Part shown: positions 7,894-15,057 of the stretch, in pieces
Position numbering within the stretch: the stretch's first letter is position 1
Layout of the letters: every line of letters begins with the position of its first letter
From: Alphaproteobacteria bacterium
GTDB lineage: Bacteria; Pseudomonadota; Alphaproteobacteria; UBA3830
Length of the DNA stretch: 16,858 nt
Assembly (NCBI GenBank): GCA_025998735.1
Contig: BNWJ01000020.1
Coordinates: 1-16,858 of the forward strand
Direction: 5' to 3'
Position numbers and translations under genes: made by a program
The notes under the pieces: model-generated
Databases searched by the model: none
What the model saw: the letters and a program-made list of their open reading frames with translations, nothing else
Told to the model about the DNA's origin: nothing

Positions 7894-7996
7894 GTGCTAT
7901 AGTAAAGCCAGTAAAGGGTCGCTTTAACGGTGGTTGCATGATTATCAGAAGCATAGCTACCTTTGCCGCGATCCTCTAATGGTTTCACTATAGCAC
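7894..7996. repeat. Large imperfect palindrome (about 103 bp)
   Basis: Arms 7894-7922 and 7968-7996, starting GTGCTATAGT and ending ACTATAGCAC. As RNA, 24 Watson-Crick and two G-U pairs form across 29 positions. Pairing resumes inside the arms (GGTGGTTG with TAGCTACC) and an outer AATGT/ACATT pair is possible. No clear flanking direct repeat was seen. It may be a MITE-like element or a structured non-coding RNA. Confidence 0.85.
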
Positions 7997-8020
7997 ACAT
8001 TCAAGTTTGTAATTTGGAGT

Positions 8021-8040
8021 AAAAGCACACAAAATTGTGT
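8021..8040 (-). terminator. Possible terminator of the ankyrin-like gene
   Basis: On the minus strand, ACACAATTTTGTGT is a perfect palindrome followed by GCTTTT. It lies 42 bp past the stop at 8082. The T-run is short, so the call is moderate. Confidence 0.5.
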
Positions 8041-8081
8041 ATTTTATCCATGTCCAGTTTTCAGATCCCAAAACGAATCAT

Positions 8082-8564
8082 TTACTGCGCACCATGTTGC
8101 CTCAAAACTCCAGCAATCATAGGACGATTGAGCTCGCGGGCTCTTCTTAACGCTAATTGCAGCGGATTCACAATAAATGCATTTCTTCTGAAAGCATGTG
8201 TCGGAAAAGGCCTCAAAGAAATTGCATAGTAGCGCGTAAATGCGGCAACAGTCCCAGCATGGGTTCGGGGATTAGCAACCATGCCAAAAAGAGCGGCCAG
8301 CGCTAAAGGCCCTGAAACCGAGGAAATAGCCCTAGCAACTCTAGGACGGCGGAGCGCCTCGGCGTGTCGTAGAGCTTCGTTCAGTTCTTTCAAAGAAATT
8401 GCCTTGTTGCTCAAAAATGCACCAACAGTTGTAGCATGGACTCGGTTGTTATTAACCATTTCCATAAGCTGCTGGCCGAATGGCATCATGGCACAAGCTC
8501 TATCGCCTCCCGAAATCGCCAACCCAATGCTGGTCACTATTGCACACAAAACTTTGTTACTCAT
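8082..8564 (-). CDS. Exported protein with two ankyrin-like repeats
   Basis: 160 residues from the ATG at 8564, preceded by AAGGAAAG. A start at 8600 would put 12 residues before the signal. The N-terminus MSNKVLCAIVTSIGLAIS is a Sec-type signal, with likely cleavage near ACA (about residue 25). The mature part contains two related units: MVNNNRVHATTVGAFLSNKA followed by helices (about 35-80), and MVANPRTHAGTVAAFTRYYA (about 95-160). The second continues into NPLQLALRRARELNRPMIAG and ends VLRQHGAQ. That end closely resembles the closing helix pair of an ankyrin repeat (xPLxLAL...NRxxIAxxLxxHGA). It is a single-gene unit with its own promoter and terminator. It could be a secreted host-interaction protein, but this is inference. 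Confidence 0.65.
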   Translation of the reverse strand: MSNKVLCAIVTSIGLAISGGDRACAMMPFGQQLMEMVNNNRVHATTVGAFLSNKAISLKELNEALRHAEALRRPRVARAISSVSGPLALAALFGMVANPRTHAGTVAAFTRYYAISLRPFPTHAFRRNAFIVNPLQLALRRARELNRPMIAGVLRQHGAQ

Positions 8565-8595
8565 ATTTTTCTTTCCTTTCTTAATTAAAACATAC

Positions 8596-8619
8596 GACAC
8601 GCATTATATATAACGTGTC
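8596..8619 (-). promoter_or_regulatory. Operator-like palindrome with -10 box for the ankyrin-like gene
   Basis: GACACG (8596-8601) and CGTGTC (8614-8619) flank an AT-rich centre that reads TATATATAAT on the minus strand, so a good -10 lies inside a dyad. The possible -35 boxes are weak (TTGTCT, 16 bp before TTATAT). The ATG is about 35-40 bp downstream. A repressor binding the dyad would block this promoter. Confidence 0.4.
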
Positions 8620-8705
8620 CCAATCAAAAAGACAAGTGTTTTTATTAATGTGGACCTGATTTTTTACAAATGATTTTCGGTGGAAGCGTAAATGGCTTGT
8701 TTTTG

Positions 8706-8731
8706 CAAGTATGTCTCGCATACGTTTCGGA
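8706..8731 (+). repeat. Short dispersed repeat, copy A
   Basis: GCAAGTATGTCTCGCATACG followed by TTTC, just past the pth stop. Related copies lie at 10920-10945 and 11080-11106, all in plus orientation and all intergenic. GTATG and CATAC form a small dyad in this copy. Confidence 0.45.
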
Positions 8732-8739
8732 ATGTGCAG

Positions 8740-9300
8740 TTAGCGCCAGTGCTGCAAGCACTTCTGTACATCAGTAAAAAGCAGCTGGATATTTTTCGCT
8801 ATTTTTAACGAAATGGAATCTATGATTTTCGCCTGATCAGCGTCGAAGTTTCCCAATACATAATCGGAAACCATGGATTTATATGCAGGACGTCCAATGC
8901 CTATGCGTACACGCCAATAGTCGGTTCCAACGATGGAATCAATGCTTTTTAGGCCGTTATGCCCGCCACTGCCGCCGCCTTTTTTGATTTTTATCTGGGA
9001 AAACTCGAGATCTAAATCATCATGGAAAACATACACATTCTCAAGTGGGATTTTATAGAAATCCACCAGGAATCTTACGGCTCTACCGGACAAATTCATG
9101 AACGTCTGGGGCTTGGCCAGTATGACTTTGTAATTTCCAATGCTAAACGAAGTCATCTCTACAACTTGAGTCATCCCCCTAAAACCGCCGGATGCGTGCT
9201 CGTCAGCAATCGCATCCATGATTCTAAAGCCAACATTGTGCCTGTTATACTCGTATGTTGCGCCGGGATTACCCAAGCCAACTAGGAGTAGCACAATCAT
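8740..9300 (-). CDS. pth: Peptidyl-tRNA hydrolase
   Basis: 186 residues from the ATG at 9300, ten bases after the rplY stop. Starts further upstream fall inside rplY. It hydrolyses peptidyl-tRNA released by drop-off and recycles tRNA. Seen: LLVGLGNPGATYEYNRHNVG with Asn11 and the catalytic His21, KPQTFMNLSGRAV, VFHDDLDLEFSQIKIKKGG with the catalytic-site Asp, and GGHNGLKSI with the substrate Asn. The length is typical. It is the third gene of prs-rplY-pth. In many alphaproteobacteria ychF follows; it is absent here. Confidence 0.97.
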   Translation of the reverse strand: MIVLLLVGLGNPGATYEYNRHNVGFRIMDAIADEHASGGFRGMTQVVEMTSFSIGNYKVILAKPQTFMNLSGRAVRFLVDFYKIPLENVYVFHDDLDLEFSQIKIKKGGGSGGHNGLKSIDSIVGTDYWRVRIGIGRPAYKSMVSDYVLGNFDADQAKIIDSISLKIAKNIQLLFTDVQKCLQHWR

Positions 9301-9310
9301 AGGCAAATAC

Positions 9311-9946
9311 CTACTTTGCAGCTGGAGCAGCAGCTGTGTCTGCGGTTGCCGTAGCAGCTGCCTCATCTTCTTTCTTCATAAGTGTAGGAGCAACAACAGT
9401 AGCAATCGTAAAGTTCTTGCCGCCGGACGGTAATGTAACGCCCTCCGATAATTTTACATCGTTTGCGTGTACGGTATGATGAAACTCAAATCCAGTGAGA
9501 TCAATTTCAATTGTGTCTGGAATATTGTCCGGATCACAGACGATATCTATTTCGTGCACCAGTACGTTTAAAACGCCGCCCATCTTAATGCCCGGAGATG
9601 CCTGATCATTAACAAAGCTAATTGGCACGCGAACTGTGACTTTACTTCCCTTTCCGACTCTCAGAAAATCCACGTGGATCGGATTGTCCGTAACCGGATG
9701 AAATTGAATGTCTTTTGCGACGAATTTCTGTCCTTTCTTACCGACGCCCCCTATCTCAAACACCGTCGAGAAAAAATTGGATTTGTGAACATATCTGCCA
9801 AGCAAATCTTTACAAATGCATACGGACTCTGGTTCTTGTGTATCTCCATATATGATACAAGGTACAAAACCATCGCGTCTAGCAGCTCTTGAAGATCCTG
9901 TCCCGACCGATTTTCTCGCTTTCGCTTCCAAATTAACAGTAGCCAT
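9311..9946 (-). CDS. rplY: 50S ribosomal protein L25/general stress protein Ctc
   Basis: 211 residues. It binds 5S rRNA. An N-terminal L25 domain (about 5-95; GTGSSRAARRDGFVPCIIYG, FHPVTDNPIHVDFLRV) is followed by a C-terminal TL5/Ctc beta domain (about 100-190; VPISFVNDQASPGIKMGGVL, IPDTIEIDLTGFEF, and a SEGVTLP-type motif). A low-complexity Ala/Thr tail follows. This is the long Ctc form rather than the 94-residue enteric L25. The ATG at 9946 is preceded by AAGGGAAAG. It begins 27 bp after prs and is probably cotranscribed with it. Confidence 0.95.
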   Translation of the reverse strand: MATVNLEAKARKSVGTGSSRAARRDGFVPCIIYGDTQEPESVCICKDLLGRYVHKSNFFSTVFEIGGVGKKGQKFVAKDIQFHPVTDNPIHVDFLRVGKGSKVTVRVPISFVNDQASPGIKMGGVLNVLVHEIDIVCDPDNIPDTIEIDLTGFEFHHTVHANDVKLSEGVTLPSGGKNFTIATVVAPTLMKKEDEAAATATADTAAAPAAK

Positions 9947-9973
9947 TGTAGTAACTTTCCCTTTTCGAATTCG

Positions 9974-10840
9974 CTACAATATACACCGAATTGTTTCGGC
10001 TATCAATGAAGCAATGGACAATGTTCTGAATTTTCCAGATAAATGTTGTGGATGCGCAATGCTATCGGTCAAAACTATTTCCGTTAAGGCTGACTCCTCC
10101 AGTTTTTCCAGCGATCCGTCCGAAAGAACTCCGTGGGTGCAGTAGGCGACAACGTCTATGGCGCCGAACTTCATTAGTATGTCAGACGCGTGGTGTAGAG
10201 TAGATCCGGAATCCACCATGTCATCTATAAGCACACATATTTTGCCGCTGACATCGCCAAGCTTATCCACGGATTTCAGCTCTCCAAAGACGTTTTTCGC
10301 TTTGTTGCAGATCGCAAAGTCGCAGCCAAGAGATTTCGCCGACAGATCCGCCCGATATGCTCCGCCTATGTCCGGAGAAACCACCGCAATTTGACTGGAC
10401 TTGTATTTTCTGGAGATATCGGCTTCAAAAATACGTCTTGCACTTATGTGATGCGTGGGAGTGCGCAGCAACGGCTCATTGTGATTATCAAGAATTATAC
10501 AGGTGGAAATATTCATCGTATCCAGTAGGCGGGAAAACAAGCCGGCGCCAAACGATTCGTTCTCCGACTGCCGATCCTGTCGGGAATATCCCATGTAAGT
10601 CAGACACAGAACGATATTTTTCGCACTCCGGAGCGCGTCCAGCAATAGAAATAATTCTATCCATTCATCGTGATTTGTGGTGGCAGCCATCACTACTACT
10701 TCCCGAAACGATTGTTCCAACGAAACGATGATTTCTTTGTTGTTGAAGCATCTGATATTGGAGTAAAAGGCAGGAATCGTCAACTTCTGAGCTACTGATT
10801 TCGCTAGATCCTTGGAATTTCTACAATAAACTATCTCCAT
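9974..10840 (-). CDS. prs: Ribose-phosphate pyrophosphokinase (PRPP synthetase)
   Basis: 288 residues; typical bacterial enzymes have about 310-320. It makes PRPP from ribose 5-phosphate and ATP for nucleotide, His and Trp synthesis. Seen: CFNNKEIIVSLEQSFRE near the N-terminus, TNHDEWIELFLLLDALRSA, YMGYSRQDRQ (the ATP-binding flexible-loop region, usually YARQDR), VVSPDIGGAYRA, and the PRPP loop VLIDDMVDSGSTL (usually DDxxDTxGT). The core motifs are all present, so it should be active, though the sequence is divergent and short. The ATG at 10840 has GGAGG 12 bases upstream, a slightly long spacing. It is the first gene of prs-rplY-pth. Confidence 0.93.
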   Translation of the reverse strand: MEIVYCRNSKDLAKSVAQKLTIPAFYSNIRCFNNKEIIVSLEQSFREVVVMAATTNHDEWIELFLLLDALRSAKNIVLCLTYMGYSRQDRQSENESFGAGLFSRLLDTMNISTCIILDNHNEPLLRTPTHHISARRIFEADISRKYKSSQIAVVSPDIGGAYRADLSAKSLGCDFAICNKAKNVFGELKSVDKLGDVSGKICVLIDDMVDSGSTLHHASDILMKFGAIDVVAYCTHGVLSDGSLEKLEESALTEIVLTDSIAHPQHLSGKFRTLSIASLIAETIRCIL

Positions 10841-10882
10841 AGCGTGTTACTGCCTCCATTTTTCGCTTCGCATCCAAACTTC

Positions 10883-10888
10883 ATTATA
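10883..10888 (-). promoter_or_regulatory. Probable -10 box of the prs operon
   Basis: TATAAT on the minus strand, about 43 bp before the prs ATG. No convincing -35 box lies 16-18 bp upstream, so the promoter call rests on the -10 alone. Confidence 0.35.
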
Positions 10889-10919
10889 TGCCGACTGTAA
10901 TTGCAATACTGATTCAGCA

Positions 10920-10945
10920 CTGCAAGCATATCTAGCATACATTTC
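10920..10945 (+). repeat. Short dispersed repeat, copy B
   Basis: GCAAGCATATCTAGCATACA followed by TTTCAA. It matches copy A at most positions; the differences are mainly transitions. It sits upstream of prs. Confidence 0.45.
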
Positions 10946-11079
10946 AACTTTTTATCTTATACCAAATTTCATTTAGTACTATCCAAATGATTGTTCACTT
11001 TCATTCGCACTATGTTCGGCAAACAAAGTCATATAATACCTGGAATATCAGCAAAATATGTTTCATAAAAGCCGTGGTG

Positions 11080-11106
11080 CAACCACATCTCGCATACCTC
11101 TCAACC
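11080..11106 (+). repeat. Short dispersed repeat, copy C
   Basis: CAACCACATCTCGCATACCT followed by CTCAAC. It shares the ATCTCGCATAC core and the trailing TCAAC with copy B. It is the most diverged of the three. Confidence 0.35.
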
Positions 11107-11127
11107 GGTAACAAAACAAAAAACGGG

Positions 11128-11152
11128 TCCAGCGTCACGCTGGATTATTTTT
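11128..11152 (+). terminator. Compact GC stem-loop with T-rich tail
   Basis: TCCAGCGTCACGCTGGA is a 7-bp stem with a three-base loop, followed by TTATTTTT on the plus strand. On the minus strand, CCCG and then TTTTTT follow. It can therefore act as a terminator in either direction, although no gene ends close to it. It may insulate the prs and sulP promoters. Confidence 0.45.
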
Positions 11153-11190
11153 GAAATCTCCTATTGTAAAAAAAAATAAAGATATTATCT

Positions 11191-11226
11191 ATAAGTCATG
11201 CGCTATTAAGTGGATAAATGACTTAT
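11191..11226 (+). promoter_or_regulatory. Stem-loop overlapping the sulP start codon
   Basis: ATAAGTCAT (11191-11199) and its exact complement ATGACTTAT (11218-11226). The second arm covers the first two bases of the start ATG, and the 18-base loop holds the only ribosome-binding-like AGTGGA. The dyad may be an RNA structure or a protein operator. Confidence 0.45.
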
Positions 11227-12910
11227 GAAAATACAATACAATAATGTGGCTGTTGCCCAGTCGATTACCGAACAGCCTATTAATGATCAATCCAGCTGCG
11301 ATAAGACGAAGCAAATATCGGAATGGATTCCAGAGATTCTTCTGACATTAAAGGATTATTCTCTTGGTTCTTGCTTTTCTGATGTGAAGGCCGGAATGTT
11401 GGTTTCGGTGGTGGCATTTCCGTTATTTATGACGTTTGCAATTGCGTCCGGAGTGGCTCCCAACATTGGAATACTCACGTGTATTGTTGCTGGATCTCTG
11501 GCCTGTATATTTGGAGGCGCAAGATTCCAGATAGTTGGACCAACCGGAGCATTCGCCATGATTGTAGCGGACATAATCAAGACTCACGGCTTTGAGGGCA
11601 TGACCTGCGCGTTGATTATGGCCGGAGCAATGATCGTATTGTTCGGAATAGCAAAAATAGGGGATCTAATTCACTATGTTCCCCATCCAATAACCGCTGG
11701 TTTTACCGCCGGTATTGGATTATCTATCATCGTGGCTCAGTTGGGGACATTTCTCGGACTTACTCTTCCAAGAGCTCCTGCAGATTTTGTCGATAGGATT
11801 TGTTGCTACTTCATGAATTTAGGGACAATGAATCCGTATTCATTTGGTCTCGCAATATGCTCGCTGACATTTCTGGTGGCAATACAAAAATATAAACCAA
11901 AGATTCCCGGATACTTTTGCGTTATCGTCATCGGCATTGCGTATTCCTTGATTTTCAGCGATGTGGGATTGGAAACGATCGGCACAAAATTCGGAGATGT
12001 GAAAAATCATATGCCCTCATTGGCGATTCCGGATATGTTCTTCTCCTTTTCTAATCTGAAGAAGCTCTTTCCGGCAGCATTTGCGATTGCGTTCCTCGGC
12101 AGCTTGGAAAGTCTTCTGGGAGCGGTAATTTCCGACAACTTGTCCGGAGAAAAACACAGATCAAATATGGAGCTGATAGGTCAGGGAATAGCGAATCTAG
12201 GATCGGCCTTTTGCGGTGGTATTCCAGCCACCTGCGCTCTTGGTACAACGTCGCTAAACGTGAAGGTTGGTGCAAAAACACCAATTGCCGGATTATTCAA
12301 TGTGGTGTTTCTGGTGCTGTTCATGGTGTGCCTAGGAAATTTTGTAAAGATCGTACCGATGGCCAGTCTGGCGTCCATGTTGCTATATACCGCCTGGAAT
12401 ATGGCTGGATTCTCCAAGAGTAAGTACATATTGCTGGCTCCCAAGAGCGATAGCATGGTCTTCATTGCTACGATTCTCATTACGGTATTGACGGATATAG
12501 TGGTTGCCGTTGAAATCGGGCTGGTGCTTTCCGCATTTCTATTTATCAAGCGGTCAGTGGAAACCACTACGGCGGAAACATTTTCCAGAGTCATCTCAAA
12601 TGTATGTGTCCACGATAAAGAATGCGAATGCGTTAGAATTTGTGGTCACCTATTTTTCGGAGCGGCGCCAATTCTCCACAATGCATTGAAGTCTCTTCCG
12701 AAAACACATGATACCATCTACATAGACATGCAGAATGTGCCGTTTATCGATGTCACAGGCGCCAACGTTCTAAAGGAGTTCGTTGCAGAGGTAAAAGGCA
12801 AGCACATAGAGGTATTTATCGGAGGGCTCAACAAAAGAACTATGAAAGCACTCAAGAAAATGGACATAAATAACGAACTACAGGGCCATCTATCGGAAGA
12901 TAGAATATAG
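11225..12910 (+). CDS. SulP/SLC26-family anion transporter with STAS domain
   Basis: 561 residues. It is an inner-membrane permease of the SulP family, members of which carry sulfate, bicarbonate or dicarboxylates; the substrate cannot be told here. An N-terminal cytoplasmic stretch (1-50) is followed by 12-14 membrane segments (about 55-435). Family motifs are FPLFMTFAIASGVAPNIGIL, IVGPTGAFAMIV, HYVPHPITAGFTAGIG, and FLGSLESLLGAVISDNLSG then GQGIANLGSAFCGGIPATCA. A C-terminal STAS domain (about 455-555) has YIDMQNVPFIDVTGANVL. The length is normal. No enzyme domain is fused to it. It is monocistronic or the first gene of the plus-strand block. A stem-loop covers its start codon. Confidence 0.93.
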   Translation: MKIQYNNVAVAQSITEQPINDQSSCDKTKQISEWIPEILLTLKDYSLGSCFSDVKAGMLVSVVAFPLFMTFAIASGVAPNIGILTCIVAGSLACIFGGARFQIVGPTGAFAMIVADIIKTHGFEGMTCALIMAGAMIVLFGIAKIGDLIHYVPHPITAGFTAGIGLSIIVAQLGTFLGLTLPRAPADFVDRICCYFMNLGTMNPYSFGLAICSLTFLVAIQKYKPKIPGYFCVIVIGIAYSLIFSDVGLETIGTKFGDVKNHMPSLAIPDMFFSFSNLKKLFPAAFAIAFLGSLESLLGAVISDNLSGEKHRSNMELIGQGIANLGSAFCGGIPATCALGTTSLNVKVGAKTPIAGLFNVVFLVLFMVCLGNFVKIVPMASLASMLLYTAWNMAGFSKSKYILLAPKSDSMVFIATILITVLTDIVVAVEIGLVLSAFLFIKRSVETTTAETFSRVISNVCVHDKECECVRICGHLFFGAAPILHNALKSLPKTHDTIYIDMQNVPFIDVTGANVLKEFVAEVKGKHIEVFIGGLNKRTMKALKKMDINNELQGHLSEDRI

Positions 12911-12912
12911 CT

Positions 12913-12938
12913 GCAAAATTACAGAAGTTGCGTTTTTT
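12913..12938 (+). terminator. Weak possible terminator after sulP
   Basis: GCAA and TTGC (12913-12916, 12928-12931) form only a 4-5-bp stem, followed by G and six Ts. It is well placed, three bases past the stop, but the stem is poor. Confidence 0.3.
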
Positions 12939-12995
12939 CATTTGATTCTCAACCAATTCATATGTACCATACACCTAGTGTGATATGTTTTAGTT

Positions 12996-14213
12996 GTGGG
13001 GAATCATTTGCGGTTATCTAATTTATCAAAAAGAGCTAGATTTCTGTTAGGGGGCGTTTTATGTGGCATTGGTTACGTCCCGGTGTTTTTGGGATTCATT
13101 CTGAACGGTTCTTCTGGTGTTACCGGAGAAAGTGCCAGTGAGGCCTTCGTCAGTAATGTTGCGGGTGGTGTTAACTACGTGACTTTACTGTGTAGTAAAC
13201 TAAATGATGTGGATTTGCCAGCGGTTTACGATTTTCGTATTTTTGATTCCAACGATTCGTTTTCAACTGCTTCGCTTGAGCCGAAATGTAGTGTTTCTGT
13301 AGATAAGGAAAATAGTGCAACAAAAAAGAGTGACATCTCCAAAACGGTAAAAAAAACCGGTAGTAGTGATACCGGTCCGGTTGAAGTTGTAAAAAATGGT
13401 GAATTCGCCGGAGCCAGGGTTGTAAAAAGCAAGATAAAATCAAGTTTCTATGTGGATGCCAGGAAGCTTGGTGTTCCAGCCGGTGTTGTGGATGCCATTG
13501 TTCGTAATATGTCATCGAAGGTTGATTTTAGACGCTCTCTGAAAGCTGGCGATTCGTTTAAAATTCTCTACAGCAAAAAAAACGAGCTTTTGTGTTCGAA
13601 GATATCGACAAAACGCGGAGAAGTTACGTTGTATGGGTTTTCCGACAAAAAGACGTCATCGTATTTCTTTGCTAACGGCGAAAAAACGCAGCAGCGTAGC
13701 AGTAGTAATGGTTCTACGTCTTTTGGGGCACCACTGTCAGGAAGGTTGATAATATCGGATCCATATGGTCCTAGAAGGCATCCTGTTACTGGTAAGTACC
13801 ATACTCATACGGGGGTTGATTTCAGGGCGCCCTATGGATCTCCGGTATACGCAATATACGATGGAGTTGTAAGCAGGGCATCCTACTATAGTGGATATGG
13901 ACTCTGTGTAGATATACGTCATCCGGACGGGTACTCCAGTAGATACGGACACCTCAGTAAATATGCCGTGAGGTGTGGTGCAAAAGTAAAAAGAGGACAG
14001 CTCATTGCTTACGTAGGATCCAGTGGTGTATCTACCGGATCGCATGTACACTTGGAGTTAGCCAAAAACAACGTAGTAATGAATCCGTTGAGTATGAAAA
14101 TGATGCCTACCGTTACAGCAAAGCAAATGGCTCCAAATATGAAAGCTTTTCGTTCGTTTGTTGGCAAAGTTGATGGCATATTAAAGGGCAAGCAACGAGA
14201 AACTTCCAGCTAA
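12996..14213 (+). CDS. M23-family (LytM/MepM-like) envelope metallopeptidase
   Basis: 405 residues from a GTG. A TTG at 13008 is in frame, has GGGGA just before it and may be the true start, giving 401 residues; no ATG is available because of a TGA at 12981. It probably cuts peptidoglycan cross-links in the periplasm. Seen: an N-terminal membrane segment (about 15-38; FLLGGVLCGIGYVPVFLGFI), a Ser/Lys/Thr-rich linker, an OapA/LysM-like region (about 150-210; LGVPAGVVDAIV, VDFRRSLKAGDSFKILYSKK), then the peptidase domain (about 255-370). It contains GRLIISDPYGPRRHPVTG, HTHTGVDF (zinc His and Asp) and SHVHLEL (HxH), so the zinc site and catalytic His are intact and it should be an active enzyme rather than an EnvC-type regulator. 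Confidence 0.92.
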   Translation: MGNHLRLSNLSKRARFLLGGVLCGIGYVPVFLGFILNGSSGVTGESASEAFVSNVAGGVNYVTLLCSKLNDVDLPAVYDFRIFDSNDSFSTASLEPKCSVSVDKENSATKKSDISKTVKKTGSSDTGPVEVVKNGEFAGARVVKSKIKSSFYVDARKLGVPAGVVDAIVRNMSSKVDFRRSLKAGDSFKILYSKKNELLCSKISTKRGEVTLYGFSDKKTSSYFFANGEKTQQRSSSNGSTSFGAPLSGRLIISDPYGPRRHPVTGKYHTHTGVDFRAPYGSPVYAIYDGVVSRASYYSGYGLCVDIRHPDGYSSRYGHLSKYAVRCGAKVKRGQLIAYVGSSGVSTGSHVHLELAKNNVVMNPLSMKMMPTVTAKQMAPNMKAFRSFVGKVDGILKGKQRETSS

Positions 14214-14287
14214 TTAGGATCAGTAAACAAATGAAAGGAAGTTGTGATATTTTTTAAGCGGCTTTGCCATGCACATTCATAGAAAAT

Positions 14288-14309
14288 CGTGATGCAGAGT
14301 GCAATCACG
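14288..14309. repeat. Stem-loop between the peptidase and ferredoxin genes
   Basis: CGTGATGCA and TGCAATCACG pair over nine positions with one bulged A and a three-base loop. No T-run follows on the plus strand; ATTTTC follows on the minus strand. It lies 75 bp past the peptidase stop and 67 bp before the ferredoxin start. It could be an mRNA processing or stabilising hairpin. Confidence 0.5.
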
Positions 14310-14375
14310 GCCATTGAAATTTTCGAGAAGAGAGTATAGAATTCCGTTGATGTTTTGGTTTGTTTGGAGATTTTC

Positions 14376-14543
14376 GTGAAAATTATCGTCGAGAAATGCA
14401 AGAAATGCCATTCCTGCATGGGTGTCTGTCCCGTGGGCGCCATTTCGGAAAAAGATGGCATTGTCGCCATAGATGAGGACCTGTGTCTTGGATGTGGATG
14501 CTGTGCAGCTTCTTGTCCAGCTGAAGCGATTGTTTTTGACTAA
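14376..14543 (+). CDS. Small 2[4Fe-4S] ferredoxin
   Basis: 55 residues from the GTG at 14376, chosen because TTGGAGA lies just upstream and the family starts at once (MKIIVEKCKKCHSC); a TTG at 14355 adds seven atypical residues. It is a soluble electron carrier of the bacterial (clostridial-type) class. There are two complete cluster motifs CxxCxxCxxxCP: CKKCHSCMGVCPVGAI and CLGCGCCAASCPAEAI. It is very short and lacks the extra domain of the seven-iron ferredoxins common in alphaproteobacteria. The partner enzyme is not in the window. Confidence 0.9.
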   Translation: MKIIVEKCKKCHSCMGVCPVGAISEKDGIVAIDEDLCLGCGCCAASCPAEAIVFD

Positions 14544-14578
14544 TCTGTTCTTTATATTTTTTGGAGTGACTTTATATT

Positions 14579-15046
14579 ATGCAATCTTTCTTATTGGCCG
14601 TTCATTTTATCCTTACTATTTCCATCATAGGACTTATTTTGCTCCAGAAACACGATTCCGACGGAGCTCTTGGATCAAGTGGTGGTGGAGCCGGCAGCGG
14701 AATGTTTTCCGTACGCGGACAAGCTAATCTCTTGACTCGTGCCACGTCTATCCTAATGACAATATTTATAACAAATTGCCTTGTGTTGGCACACCTTTAC
14801 AAAGATCAGAAGACGGAAGGATCTCTGGTAGACAGAGTTGCCGCAGATCCAAACATGCCTGTAGCTGACGATGTTACTCCGGCTCCCGTGGAAAATACCA
14901 CGCCAAATGCTGCTGCAAATTCGAATACCGCAACTGATAGTTCGAGTGACCCAGCAAATGCTTCCACGAAGAACGATAGCAAAGGTAAAAACGATGCTAC
15001 AGAACATGGGAAATCCCCCAAAAACAAGAGAAACAGGCAAAGCTAG
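14579..15046 (+). CDS. secG: Preprotein translocase subunit SecG
   Basis: 155 residues. It assists SecYEG at the inner membrane. There are two membrane segments (about 3-23, 52-72), joined by the diagnostic loop with GALGSSGGGAGSGMFSVRGQ and LLTRATSILMTIFI. A long hydrophilic tail (about 80-155) rich in Asn, Thr, Ser, Ala and Lys makes it longer than enteric SecG (110); low-complexity SecG tails are common in alphaproteobacteria. The ATG at 14579 is preceded by TTGGAGTGA. It begins 35 bp after the ferredoxin gene and ends 11 bp before kdsA, so the three are probably cotranscribed. Confidence 0.95.
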   Translation: MQSFLLAVHFILTISIIGLILLQKHDSDGALGSSGGGAGSGMFSVRGQANLLTRATSILMTIFITNCLVLAHLYKDQKTEGSLVDRVAADPNMPVADDVTPAPVENTTPNAAANSNTATDSSSDPANASTKNDSKGKNDATEHGKSPKNKRNRQS

Positions 15047-15057
15047 AGAATCTGGAA

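Larger units (their letters stand above)
7654..8081. other. Gene-free stretch between truB and the ankyrin-like gene
   Basis: 428 bp with no convincing gene. It holds a 15-bp perfect inverted repeat (7827-7866), a large imperfect hairpin (7894-7996) and a probable minus-strand terminator (8021-8040). The frame of truB stays open to 7824 but has no ribosome binding site or family signal. No tRNA was seen. Confidence 0.7.
10841..11224. other. Divergent intergenic region between prs and sulP
   Basis: 384 bp without a credible gene. It contains a -10-like box for prs (10883-10888), two copies of a short dispersed repeat (10920-10945, 11080-11106), a compact GC stem-loop (11128-11144) and a dyad spanning the sulP start (11191-11226). 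No tRNA was seen. Confidence 0.7.

Noticed and set aside
9301..9366. Longer pth start overlapping rplY
   Set aside because: It adds Gln/Leu-rich residues that are just the rplY 3' end in another frame; the family starts at MIVLLLVGLGNPG.
14210..14470. Minus-strand 86-aa ORF with a hydrophobic segment
   Set aside because: Its N-terminal part is antisense to the ferredoxin cluster motifs, and no ribosome binding site or promoter is evident.
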